Source: Desmodesmus armatus
Taxonomy: Eukaryota; Chlorophyta; Chlorophyceae; Sphaeropleales; Scenedesmaceae
Assembly (NCBI GenBank): GCA_007449985.2
Contig: VIIQ02000249.1
Coordinates: 35,189-99,188 of the forward strand
Direction of reading: 5' to 3'
Length of the DNA: 64,000 nucleotides
Part shown: positions 10,475 to 22,700 of the stretch, in pieces
Layout of the letters: each line of letters begins with the position of its first letter
Position numbering within the stretch: position 1 is the first letter of the stretch
Notes under the pieces: generated by a model
The model's database searches: none
What the model was told of the DNA's origin: nothing
The model's input: the letters and a program-made list of their open reading frames with translations, nothing else
Position numbers and translations under genes: made by a program

Positions 10475-13400
10475 ATGTCGCTTCTATCACAATCAGCACT
10501 ACGTGCCCACCATCGTAGCACAGATAGGGCAAATTGCCACACCAGCAGCTGCAGGGTCCGGAATGTGGCCTTTTCTGGTCACAATGTTCGACGTGCTGTG
10601 TTGGTGAAGGCTACCGATGAGGTATGAGGCCTCAATGCAACCTCATAGCAACAGCAGCAGTGGACAGCAGCACTGTCCCAGATCAGGATCCACTCACGTT
10701 CCAGCAAAGGCATGATGCGGTCTCTTCACAGTCGTATTCCTCATAGCTGAAAATCTTCCTTGCTGTTTAGGACAGTTCAGCATGTGGGTCAATTCACAAT
10801 CGGGCACGGTTGCTGCAGCACAGCTTGGCACCTGGGTGTTGCCTGTCCACCCTTTTATGCTGTCACTTGACCGTCACTATCTGTGCAGGACCTTGACAAG
10901 CCCATCGTTACTGGGAAAGACATTGACGCAGCAGGAGCAGGAGCAAGCAGCATCAGCCCAGCCTGGCTGACCCAGCTCAACTTGCTGTGGGGAGGGAAAT
11001 CAGTGAGTCATGCACGTTACTGCTGCTGGGAAGGGTCTCTGACAGTTTGCAATCAGCAGCATGTGCAGCTGGCTAAATCTACGCAGCTAGTACACTGTGG
11101 AAGCCATAGGTGGGACTGGCTGTGTACTCAATTGTGGAAGGGATGGGGCCGCAGAGTTTTGGATAGAGGGGAAAGGAGCGCAGAGTCAGCACAGATTCAG
11201 GGTGTGGCCGGAAAGTTTGTAGCACCCAGCGGCATACAGTGGTTTCCTCCTTGCAAGCTACTGAAGTTGGCACGCTGTGGCCTTGCAAATCTTGAGGCGT
11301 CGCAGGGGCCATCAGCAGCACTTCTGCCCTGCCACTCTAGGCACAGCAACTCTCAGGCAGTTGCTGTCCATAGCTTCGCACCACTCATTGCATATGTGCT
11401 GTCGACGCTAGTATGTGCAGCATGGATACCAGTGGCAGTGGCACCGGGGGGTGGGCGGGTGGGGGGTGTTGACCTATCTCTTTCCAGGGGAACACAAGCA
11501 GTGGCCTAAGCCATATCCAACCGCTGGTGCTTCCCTTGCAAGCGCAGCTGTGATGCTGCACTGCAGTGGGAGGTTGTGCACCCTACTCACACCAGGGCAA
11601 GTCAATTGTCTTGCATTCGTCACATGCTGCTGCCTCCATGACAGCTGTGACGGCCGTGGTGTGCAATTGCCTGCAGAACATCCCTGTTGCTGATGCCAAG
11701 CCAGAAGACATCCAAGACCTGTTGGGAGGTGAGGCGGGCAACAGGGGGCAAGACTCGTTTCCGACACAGATGTAGGGGCTGTGAAATAGTAGAAGTCCAA
11801 GGCAGGATGCCATTGAGGGCACCAACAGCAGGGGCTGTCCGTCACAGCAGTGGAAGCAAGTGCTGGGCAGCATCAATGCTGCTGAAGCTGTGCCATGTGC
11901 CTGTGTGCAAGCAAAACCCCGCCATGTAAGATGCAATCGGTGTGTGTCCCTTGAGCGCCGCAACGAAGCCGCTGTACAGCTAGGATGCGTGGGTTGGCTG
12001 AAACGCGGTTTAGTCAGCCCACCAGCAGACTGCCGCTGCAAGCAAAGTGCCCATCAGTATCAACTGGGAGGCGTGCCCCGGGGGGGGGGGGGGGGGGCAA
12101 GGGGCATGCTGCTATGCATTGCATTGTTGCAGGGGAGGGAAGCCACCCTGTTGACGCCATGCGGTAGCTGTCATGGCTCTGCAGTCATGTGCAGGTGTCT
12201 GCCGCTACTGTCCGGAGACACACTGTGCTTGCCCTGCCCACTGCCTACCCACTCCTCTCTCCAGCCAGGCTTCACCCACTGTCCCTTGCTAATGCTGTCT
12301 ACAGGTCCACTCATCTAACAATCCAGCGTCTCACTGATTGGTCCTCCTTCGTGCCCCCCCTGCCGCCTGCCACCTGCCGTGCACCTTATGTCATGGAGGT
12401 GCCCTGTTCAAGGCCCTGTACAAGTGGTTTGAGGAGTCTGGCCCTGTCTACCTGCTGCCTACTGGGCCAGTGAGCAGCTTCCTGGTCATCTCTGACCCCG
12501 CTGCTGCTAAGCATGTACTGCGGTCGACAGACAACAGTAATCGTAACATATACGACAAGGGGCTTGTGGCAGAGGTAAGCCAGGCTGATTCTTTCAGGCG
12601 GTGCTTCAGGCTTGAGCGTTAGAGTGCTGATGCTGCTTGAGGAGGTGGTGGTGATTGTGTGCTTTGGTGGTGTTCCTGGTGGGTGTGGGCCTCACGTTGT
12701 GGGATGACGATGGTGTGACTGTGTGCTGACTGAAGGGTCGTTCTTAGACCCTACTGAGGCAATGGGCCGCACAGGTGGGTGGTGTGGACCCAGTTTTGCT
12801 GCGTGGCCGTTGCAGCCAAGGCGCTGCTGCAACATGCACATGCCATTTGTGTGCGTGCACAAGGGCGGCTGCTGAGCAGCTGGGGATGAACGCTGTGTCT
12901 TCTCTGCAGTTGGACAGTCACTGTTGTGTTCGAGCCGCAGTGCTTCATTGTGGTTGTTGCCCATCACGTTTTGGGCTGCTGACGGTTGAGTGGTGAAGGG
13001 CTGAGAGTGTACTACGCATTGGCGCTGCAACAAGAAACACATTGCCCTTCAAAGAACAGTGCATAAAACGGTCCTGCTGCTGCTGCTGCTGCTGTGTCTG
13101 CTGCAACCCTGTCACTTTTACGTTGTGTAGGTGTCGCAGTTCCTGTTTGGTGATGGCTTTGCTGTTGCGTGTGGTGACAGCTGGAGGGTGCGGCGCAGGG
13201 CAGTGTCACCCTCCCTTCACAGGTGAGACGCAGGCTACCACAGGGTTATGATTAGGGGGCTGCTATTTTCAAGCACACGCATACATGTCTGTGTGTTGGC
13301 CACAAGTCCCCTGCCTGCGTGCGTTGGCAGCAGCGCTGCTGTGGGGCGCAGCCTGAGGGTGTGCTGCAGTGTGTTGGCAGGGGTCTTCCTGTGTCGCATA

Positions 13401-16400
13401 CGGCACTGAATGCCAGCTGTGGGCCTCTCGCCATGTGAGGTAGGGCAGTTTCATCAGACCAGGCTCACCTGTTTTATCCACGGATGAGGACAGCGTGCCC
13501 GTGGGTGAGGGGATAGGCTTTGTTTGATTAGCTGCGCTGCAGCTGTGTATCTGATGTTTTGCGTCCCCAGCCCCACACCATCCTCTTCTCCTTGGAGAGG
13601 TCGTTGAAGAGTGTGTGTAGTAGGTCCAAACATCCTTATAACTCGACCACTGCGAGATACCAAGTCTGACCTGATCCAGCCAACAGCAATGCATCATCAC
13701 CCAGTCTGCTGGCCCCTCCACCTCCTCTCTGTCCATGTGTGCAGGGTGTGCCTTGAAGAGACGCTTCAGCAACAAAACATATATCATCACCACTCTGCTG
13801 CCCATTTCCCTTCCCACCACTTCCTCTCATTGTGTGCAGGGCGTACCTTGAGGAGGAACCTTGATGCTGACGCGTGTGTTTGGCCCCTACACCATCTTTT
13901 TGAGAAAGGAATGTGTATCCATAGGATTTTGTGGCTGGCCCACTACAAGGTGCCAGGTGTGACCCAGATTCAATCAACACGGGGGCAGCATCACCAGTCT
14001 GCTGCCTCTTTCCCCTCCCCCTTCCTCTACGTCTCTGTGTGCAGGGCGTATCTCGAGGAGATGCTGACCCGGGTGTTTGGCCCCTCCTCCCTCCAGCTGA
14101 ATGACAAGCTGGCAGTGGCAGCAGCAGCTGGTGAGCCAATGAACCTGGAGGCATGCTTCTCCCAGCTCACCCTTGACATCATTGGCAAGGCAGTGTTCAA
14201 CTACGACTTTGACGCACTCAACGTCAACAGCCCGCTTATTCAGGTGGGATGTGGGTATGTGGGGTGTGTTAGCACAGGGATTACTTGAGTAGCTAGCATA
14301 CTATATGGGGAAGAAAATGTTACACGCAGACACATTCGCCACACATCAATGGCATTGCCTGCCAGGGTTGAACCGGTTGAAACACTAAGGTGGGGAAAAA
14401 CCCCGATCCCCGTCAGTGGTTTGCACCACCTACACCAGATAGTAGCCTGATTCAAAGCAAGACAGCAAAGGAGACTTCATTGACATCCTGAGGCAACACG
14501 ACAACCTTGTACAGAAGTGGGAAGCAAACAGCTAGGATCCAGCATGCAGCAGCACCAAGAAATACCCCTTGTCAGGTCAGATGCCCAAAGTCAGCCCAAG
14601 AAGGCGCGCCCGGCGCACTTTCATCTTGTACAGAGTGTATGCCAACGCAGACTGCTCTCCATGTTGAAACACTGATCGCACACATTCAGGGTCGTCCAGT
14701 ACCACAGCATCAGACAGGGGGAAGGCCGGGCAAGCGGCGCGCAAATCATCGTAAACAGGGCACTCCAACAGGAAGTGCTTCAAGTCTTCCACATTACGAC
14801 TAGTTCTTGTCCTTGCCAGTACAGCTTGGCGGTGGGCCAGGGTAGCATCCTCTCCACAACACACTCGACACAGGCGGTCAGCACGGGGCACAGAGACCCT
14901 TCGCTTACGTCCCTGTTCTATTTCAAGGTGGGCTGAACCAATACGCAACTGGGCAAGGTTACGCGCTACATCAAAGGGCAGGCACAACTTGATATGCGGA
15001 GGCGCATCGTCCCTTGAGAAGGGATTGAAGCCAGGATCTAGCGGGTAGACCCATGCATGATGTGTAAGCTTGTGAATGCCGATAGAAGGGGCGGAACGCG
15101 GGTCACCTTGGGTGAGACCTCGCCACCGGGCCCTGAATAGGGCAGCCAGCGCGGCCTGCACTGCAGACTCCTCCCACCTCTGTTGCATCACCCAGTCAAG
15201 CGACTGCTGCCGCCAGTCACCAGCAAGCAACTGCAACGAGCACATAGTTTGCAGGAAACAAGAGGACCAACACTCCCGACAACCTGCAAGTGCAAGCGCT
15301 ACATCCTCACGCCACACACACCCCGCCAGGGATCTCGGCTGATCGTCACGAGCATCAGACAACTTTGTCCACCATCGCGCAGCCAGCACCACCCAGTGAT
15401 ACATAATGGGTCGACGATGCATGTCCCTGTACACGACATCAGTGGCAATGCCTTTGATAGACCCAGTCGTGATGCGCAAGAACGATGTGTGTACCTTCTC
15501 GGCCTGGGTATCGTAAGGCGTGTTCTGCAGGCGCTTAGCAAATATCGCGGGTCCCCATATGTGAGATGCATACGAAAGGACTGGCTCAACAAGTATATCG
15601 AACATTCTGCACTTGATGTCAAACTGAGTCAAACAGGAGCGGCGACAACGGGTCAGCATGGCATGCATTGCCTTGCTGCCAGACACCGCCAGAGCATCAG
15701 AGGCGCCCAGAAGCCCACGGGTCTCATGCACGCGCACACCCAAATAGACGTACTCACTTTGCCGCGCAATCTCGCGCCCTCGATACACAAGACGGAACCC
15801 TGCCGGCACCTTCATGCCCCGCTGGCGGAAACAAACGGCACAAGTCTTGTGCGGGGCAAGATTCACCTCCATCCCAAACAGGTGGCAGAACACACTCAAC
15901 ACATCAACAAGCTCCTGCAATTCGCCCTGCTCAAAGCTCAGGAGACCAACGTCATCAGCATACATGACATCTGGCACATGCAGCCCACTAAGCACCGGCC
16001 CTGCCCCTGGCAGCTTATGCCTGAACATGTAATGCAAGAGCTCTATGAACAAGCCAAACAAGAGAGGGCTAAGCTCGCTACCCTGCTTGGTGCCAGAGGC
16101 TGTGGTGAAAACCTCACCCAGCTCACCATTAACGGCCACCTGACAGCAAACACGGTCATACATGGAGATCAGCATGTCCATGAAGGGACCATGCACTCCC
16201 AATTCGCGACACCGCTCAAGCAAGAGGTCTCGCCTCACCGTATCAAAAGCCTTCTTAAAATCAACAAACACCACATACAAACGCCGCCGCTGATGCCGGG
16301 CCACACTGATGAGGTGGTTGAGCGTGAAGAGTGCATCAAGTGTACCATACCCAGGCCTGAAACCACACTGAGTAGGGGCACGAAGAGAGAGCAGGGATGC

Positions 16401-19400
16401 CAGCCGCTCAAAACGCTGATTCATGAGACGCTCCAACAGGCGAGAGAATACATGCGACACAGAAATCCCTCTGTACTGGTCCCTTACCGCCAAGGCAGCA
16501 GGGCTAAGGGACTTCGGCACCGGAACCAACTTGCTGGTGCGCATAACCTCTGGTACACATGCACATGAGAGCATGGCCTGCAACAACCACTGCGCACACT
16601 CGACCACAACAGGGGAAGCAGGCGCTGCGTCGCCCCCAGAGCCACCCTCTCGGACAGGAGCACATGCCAGCCTCAACAGCTCACCCGTCAGACCCTGTGA
16701 ATCAGGGGCTTTGCCTGTCGGCAGAGCCATACACTGTTGTACCTCAGCATATGAGACAGGCTCATTGAGCGCAGCCATGGCAGCTGGGGCACCCCTAGGG
16801 GCTGCCGCATACAACTGGTGTTTGAGAGCCACCTCCTCTGCGCCCAAGGACTGAGGCTCAGGTACCCTCCCCAGAAGATCCCGAAAGTACCCTGTCCAAG
16901 CTGCCACATCTGTCAGCGGTGTTTGCGGGGGCTGTCCACCAAAAAAGGCCCTCCAGTAATCCTTCTGGGTGTGGCCAAAATATGTTTCCAACATATCAAC
17001 CTGGACCCGCATCTCATGCTCCCTCTTTTTGCGCTTACAGCAGCGCTTGTACTCACGGCGCGCAGCCTCAAGGGCCTGCCGTGCAGCCGGGCAGCCATTG
17101 TGAGCCCCATAGACCATCCCTCGGCTCTCGTGCCATGCACCCCATGCCACATCCAACTCCCGCGACAGGCGCCGACACTCTGCATCATACCAGGGCTGGT
17201 CCCTTCCCGTAGGCTGCACGCCCCGGTCTTGGACGCTCCTGTCCCCCCCAGCACACAACATAAGCTGTTCTGTAAATTGCTGGAGAGCATCCTCAACAGG
17301 GACATCACCAGACTGCCAAGCTTGCAGCATGGTATGAAAAAAGCCCTCGCGCCGCAAGAGAGCACCAGTGTACCCTGAGCCAGGAGTCGGACGATACACC
17401 CGGCCCCTCCTCCCCCTGCGCGGAACCTCATAACAACGCCTTGGCAAATCAGTGATTGACACATACAGGCCACAGTGATCTTTGGAGGCAGACGGCTTGA
17501 ACGGCAGCACCCGAAAAGACTCCACCAAGCCATACAGGGAGGTGGAAGCGCACGCCAAGTCTACCACACTAGCGCCAACAGAACCAGCAGACAGTGGGTT
17601 AGATACACAAGTGAACTCACCATCCTGATCCCCCGGCGCCCTACCATTGAGCACAACAGAAGACACAGCAAACAAACCCCCAAGGAACTCCACCGCTCGC
17701 GACCGGTTGGGTACCGACAGGTCCATAGAGCTCCTTTGAGGAGGGACACAGCGCAGGTGATGTATTGTGGGCAACACAGAGGGGTCACTGAGGCCGGGGG
17801 GTACTGCCATATTGCTCGGGACGTCACAACTGAGGGTGCCCAGGCGGACATTTAGATCACCCAGCACCAGATGCTTGTCCCCCCTGGCCTCAGCCTCACG
17901 CAACCCAGCAAACAAAGCAGCCAAGGGGTCAGGGTCAACCACCCCTGAAGCATACACCGCTGAACCGGGGGGGCTGAAGTAACACACTGCGACTGTGAAC
18001 CGGAACGCCGGCACCACCAACCACACGATCCCCGCTGCAGGGTCACTCGCAACACGAAGCCCAGCCCCCAGACTGATAGGGGAATCCCTTCTGACATACA
18101 CTGTCACGCCCCCATGGGGCCTGCCACGGGCAGGCCGTGGCCTAACACAGTGATAGACATCATACCCAGGCAAGAGGCCCTCTACATCACCCACCGTGTC
18201 ACTCGTCAACATAGTCTCAACAAACCCGTACACATCACAGTCAAGGTGCTGCTCCACCGCACTAGGAATTCTAGCTGCTGCCATACCCCCCACATTCTGC
18301 ACTAGAAGCTGGATATCAGTGGCCTGTGCATCAGGGCTGGTCAATACGCGTCTGCATCCAGGCCCGCAAACTCATCCCCCGCCGCTGCTGCTGATGCCGC
18401 TGCACCTGCGCCCCTAGGGGAGCGGGGCTCCCGTGCCAGCTGCACCCGCTCCCAGTACGAGCGCCCGCTAGGGCCCCGCACCTCCTTTTCCAGAACAGCC
18501 CCTGACCAGCGCACCCTGACACCCCGGGCCTTCAAATCCTTGGCTGTGGGCGTCATGGCCCGCCGCTGTGCTTTCTCCTCCTCATTGAGCAGCTTCTCCA
18601 CATACACCGGCTGGCGCTGGTAGGCGAGGCTCGTGCGGGTGCGGCCACCCAGCACTGTGAACTCAAGCTCCTTGCTCCTCAGCAGGATCTTGTACAGAGC
18701 CATGGGCCGCCGGCCAGAGGCCCCACCAGGGGGCTGGTCCCCTGGCCTACCACCTCCAGCCGCTGCTGCTGCTGCCCCGCTCCCCCTGTGCTGCTCGCCA
18801 GCTGCACTGTGTTGTGCCCTGCCGCCGCTGCTGCCAACCCCTGCCCCGGAGCCCGCCCCGCCTGAGCTGCCGCCCGGACCCTTCGGAGCATAGACAACTG
18901 CCACAGACAGGATGCTGCCCTTGCTGATGGTGCCAGCAGCAGCAAGGGCCTCACCCACCCGGTCGGGGTGCCAGCCAGCTGGCGCCCAAGCGCCGACAGC
19001 ACCCTGGGCAGCTTGCTGAGTACGCAGCCGCTGCTGGTCCTCCTGAAGCTCCTTGATGGTGCGCTGCAGGGCTTTCACATCCCGCTTGAGTTGCGCCTGC
19101 TGCATAAAGGCCTGCGCACCCTTGTCTGCGGCGTCCTGCAGCTGCTGGGCAGAGTCGCCGCTGTGGAGGCCGGCCTTCTGCAGGTAACCCAGGGCTGTCT
19201 TGGCGTCGTTACGCACCCCGCGCACTGCCACCCCCAGCTGCTCTGTTGTGGCACCCAGCTGCTCCACCTGGGTGACAAGCCCAGCCACCGCGGCTGCATC
19301 AGCGGGCGTGCTGCCCCCACTGCTTCGCTGCGCTACCGCCCGCTCAAGCCGCTGCAGTCGCTGCTGCAGACCCCTAGTGTCTTCCTGAAGAGCCAGGGTG

Positions 19401-19720
19401 TCCCCTGTCACTATCGCACACATCGTAATGTTGCGCTGGATAAGGCCGCTCATCAGCAAGCTGACAGCTGACGTCTCCTGCAGATACTGCTGCACTGTAG
19501 GGTCCTGACCCTGGGGACCCTCCTGCACCTGGCGGCCAAGCTGCTCCAAAGCCTTGAATCGCTCCTGCAGCTGCTGCAATAGCTGAGCCGGGGAGGCGGA
19601 GCTGTCCAAGGGGAGTAGAGGCTGCGTAGGGTCTGTGGGAGGGGACCCTTCCTCTTGCTGCTGCTGCTCCGGCGGCACCTCCTGCTGCTCCTGCTGCTGC
19701 TGGGCTGCGTTGCTTGGTTG

Positions 19721-19757
<37 letters not shown>

Positions 19758-22700
19758 GACTGCTGCGGTGGGAGCTGTGGTTGCTGCTGATCCTGCTGCT
19801 GCGTGCGGGCAGTGTGTGATTGCTGCTGGTGCGACTTAGATCCGCCCCGAGGCTGCCCCTGTCGCTGCTGCTGCTGCTGCTGCTCGAGAGGGTTCATCAG
19901 AACTGCCATCCTGGCGGCCTTGCCAGCGGCAGCCCTGGCCTGGGACCCAGTACTGCTGGCTGAGCCTGGGGGCCGCTGTCCTGGCAGGGTTTGCTGCTGC
20001 TGCTGCTGCTGTCCTGCCCTGCCCTGGTCCTGAGAGCGCTGCAGCTGGACGTCAGATGTCTGCTGAGCGCCCGCACCAGCCGCAGATTGGCTGGCTTTGG
20101 CAGCCCGGGCCCGTGTGGTCACAGGGTGAACTGCTGCAGCTGCAGGGTGGGTCCCTGCGTTCGCTCCCTCTGCACCATGCCTGCTGCTGTCGCCGTTTTT
20201 GAGGCCCTTTGGAGCTGTGCTGCCCCGTGGCTGTGCCGCCGAGCCCTCACCGGGCTGCTTTGTCGGACTACGTGGCACCATCATTGATGATGGCCGTTAC
20301 GAGGCTTGTAGGTCAGCCAGACCCGCCCAGCTGCCCAGAGCCCACGCTAAGCCCTTTAATAACTATACTAAACTGTTCTAGGCTAAATGCTAGCCAAGCT
20401 GTCGCTGCCAGTTCGGTTCACAGTTCAAGTGCTGTAGACGAGACACGAGAACGAAACGAAACGAAAACGAAACATGAACATGAACATGCAAGTCACATGC
20501 AAGCAATCTATGAGGCATACCAACATAGTCCGACTAGGATCGCAAACCGGGGAGTGTGTGAGGGGGTGGGGGTGGGGAAGGGGAGCCAGAGTGCTTATGT
20601 TTGTGTTGCCTCATACTGTGTGTGGAGTCAGTCCAGTGAGGAAATGTTCAAATCAGTTGTTGACTTTGACGCACTCAAGATCAGCCCACTTATTCAGGTT
20701 TGTTGACAACATGGTGGTGTGATCCCAGCGAGGTTGACAACATGGTGGTGTTGATCTCAGCGAGGGAGCCCCACCCCGGGGCCAATTGGGTACCGGAATT
20801 GACGTACTTGTGCGGGTGATCTCAATCGCCCACTCCAATGCGAAGAGGAAGGATGCTAATCTATGCGACAAAACCCCCATGAGCAGATCTGCTCGCTGGC
20901 TAGTGCCGGGGAAGAGGGTTAACCCCCTGCAATATTGGTATATTGGTATTTGTGTTGGAAAACAGTGTGGCCAAGGTGCAGGCTGTTGCAATCCTGGGAT
21001 AGTCGGCGGGTGTGTGCGTCCTGCGTTTCCAAGGGTTGGCAGAAGGGTTCTGCCAAGGTCAAGAACAATTGACCTCCAGTGATCTTGTCGCTGAAGGGAC
21101 TCGGTGTGTGTTTAGGCAGGGGTCGCGTGCTTCAACCACTCCCACTGTCAGTTTGTGGTTTGCTTGGGACCTTTGTTGCACAACTGTGATGCTACAGCAA
21201 CCATACCCTTGCTGTGCCTGCAGGCTGTGTACACCGCACTCAAGGAGACAGAGCAGCGCGCCACTGACCTGCTGCCACTCTGGAAGGTAAGGGTCTTTCT
21301 TTTTGCAGCATCAATTCACAGCAGTTTCGCCATGAGGCTGGTTCCTGTATGAGCGGACAGCTGTTGCATGTTTGCCGCCAGCCCAGTCCCATTCCTCAGC
21401 TATATGTATATGTTGCTACTTCAAACGCCTGCGCCCACATTCACTTCTTTTTCCCGGCACACGTCTCTGCGCAGTTCCCGTTCCTGGCGCCGCTGATCCC
21501 CCGTCAGCGCAAGGCGCTGGCCGCAGTGGAGCTGATCCGCAAGACCACCAACGACTTGATCAAGCAGTGCAAGGAGATGGTGGACGAGGAGGAGATGAAT
21601 GCTGCTGCTGCTGCCTCAGCTGCTGGAGGGGAGTACCTCAACAAGGGTGAGCAGCCACTGACTTTTAGTGCAGTACAGTAACAGTATTTGTTGGAGGGGT
21701 TTCGCCCCAAACCTCAGCACTAGCCAGCGAGGCGACGGCTCATGAGGGTGCAGGTGTTAGAAACTGGCATACTGTCATGTGGCTGACTGATGTGTGCTAG
21801 CGTGGGTGCCAAGTGCCTCAGCTGCTGGAGGGGAGTACCTCAACAAGGGTGAGCACTGCTGGCAGCCAGGCCGCAGTTGGTTGTGCTGCAGCATTCGCTG
21901 ATTGGGGCGAGCTTGCCAAGAGTGTTACAGCCATCAAATGGGCCTTGGTGTGTTGTCAGGACTGACGAGCCCTGCTGGCTGCAAACCTTTGCATGAGTGG
22001 GAGAGCAGGCCCACACATGCAGGGCCGGGGTGGGGGTTCCTGCAGGACATGCACACAGCAACCACTAGTGCCTTCGGCATATCAGAAGCTGCAGTTCCCA
22101 GCACAACTACTTGAAAAGCACCCATGCTGTTGCGCTGCGCTGCCGCTGCCGCCATTGCTGCCGTCATTGCTGCGTTCATTGCTTTTCTGCCTTGCAGGTG
22201 ACCCCAGCGTGCTGCGCTTCCTGATTGCTGCGCGTGAGGAGGTGAACAGCACCCAGCTGCGTGACGACCTGCTGTCCATGCTGGTGGCAGGGCACGAGAC
22301 CACTGGCAGTGCGCTGACGTGGACGCTGTACCTGCTGGTCAACAACCCTGAGCAGATGGCTAAGGCACAGGTACGGGGGCCATGCACACGTTCGCGGTGG
22401 ATGCAGGGTGTGTTCTCCTGCCGTTGTATGGGGAGGGCGAAGGGGCAAAGGTGGCAAGGTGCAGCTGCTGGCAGCGAGCCCCCAAGCCTGTTGGTGGTTG
22501 CATTGCGGCATGTCGTAAGCAAACACCTTGGCAGCTCATCGAGACATGCCTTATGTCTATTACGTTGCCCTTGCAGGAGGAAGTTGACCGTGTGCTGGGT
22601 GCTGCTGAGATGCCCAACATGCAGCAATACGGCGAGCTCAAGTGAGTGTGCTGGTGCTGCTACTGCTGGTCTAGGCTACTAAGTGTGCGTTTGCAGTACA

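Larger units (their letters stand above)
14280..20480 (-). mobile_element. LINE (non-LTR retrotransposon), two intact ORFs
   Basis: The element lies antisense inside CYP97C intron 6. Reading from right to left, it has a 5' UTR, ORF1 (20284-18341), ORF2 with AP-like endonuclease and reverse transcriptase (18344-14577) and a 3' UTR that contains a TGTAA signal on the minus strand near 14318-14323. The ORF overlap and the endonuclease-RT-Cys/His order fit the L1-like elements of green algae. The ends are approximate. I saw no clear poly(A) tail or target-site duplication, so the true borders may differ by 100-200 bp. Both ORFs are uninterrupted, which suggests a young insertion. Confidence 0.85.

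Noticed and set aside
10883..11509. 208-codon ORF continuing past CYP97C exon 2
   Set aside because: Only its first 38 codons are P450 sequence; the rest reads through an intron that begins with a good GTGAGT donor.
15183..16568. 461-codon + strand ORF
   Set aside because: It is the exact antisense shadow of the LINE reverse transcriptase, which has all expected motifs on the minus strand.
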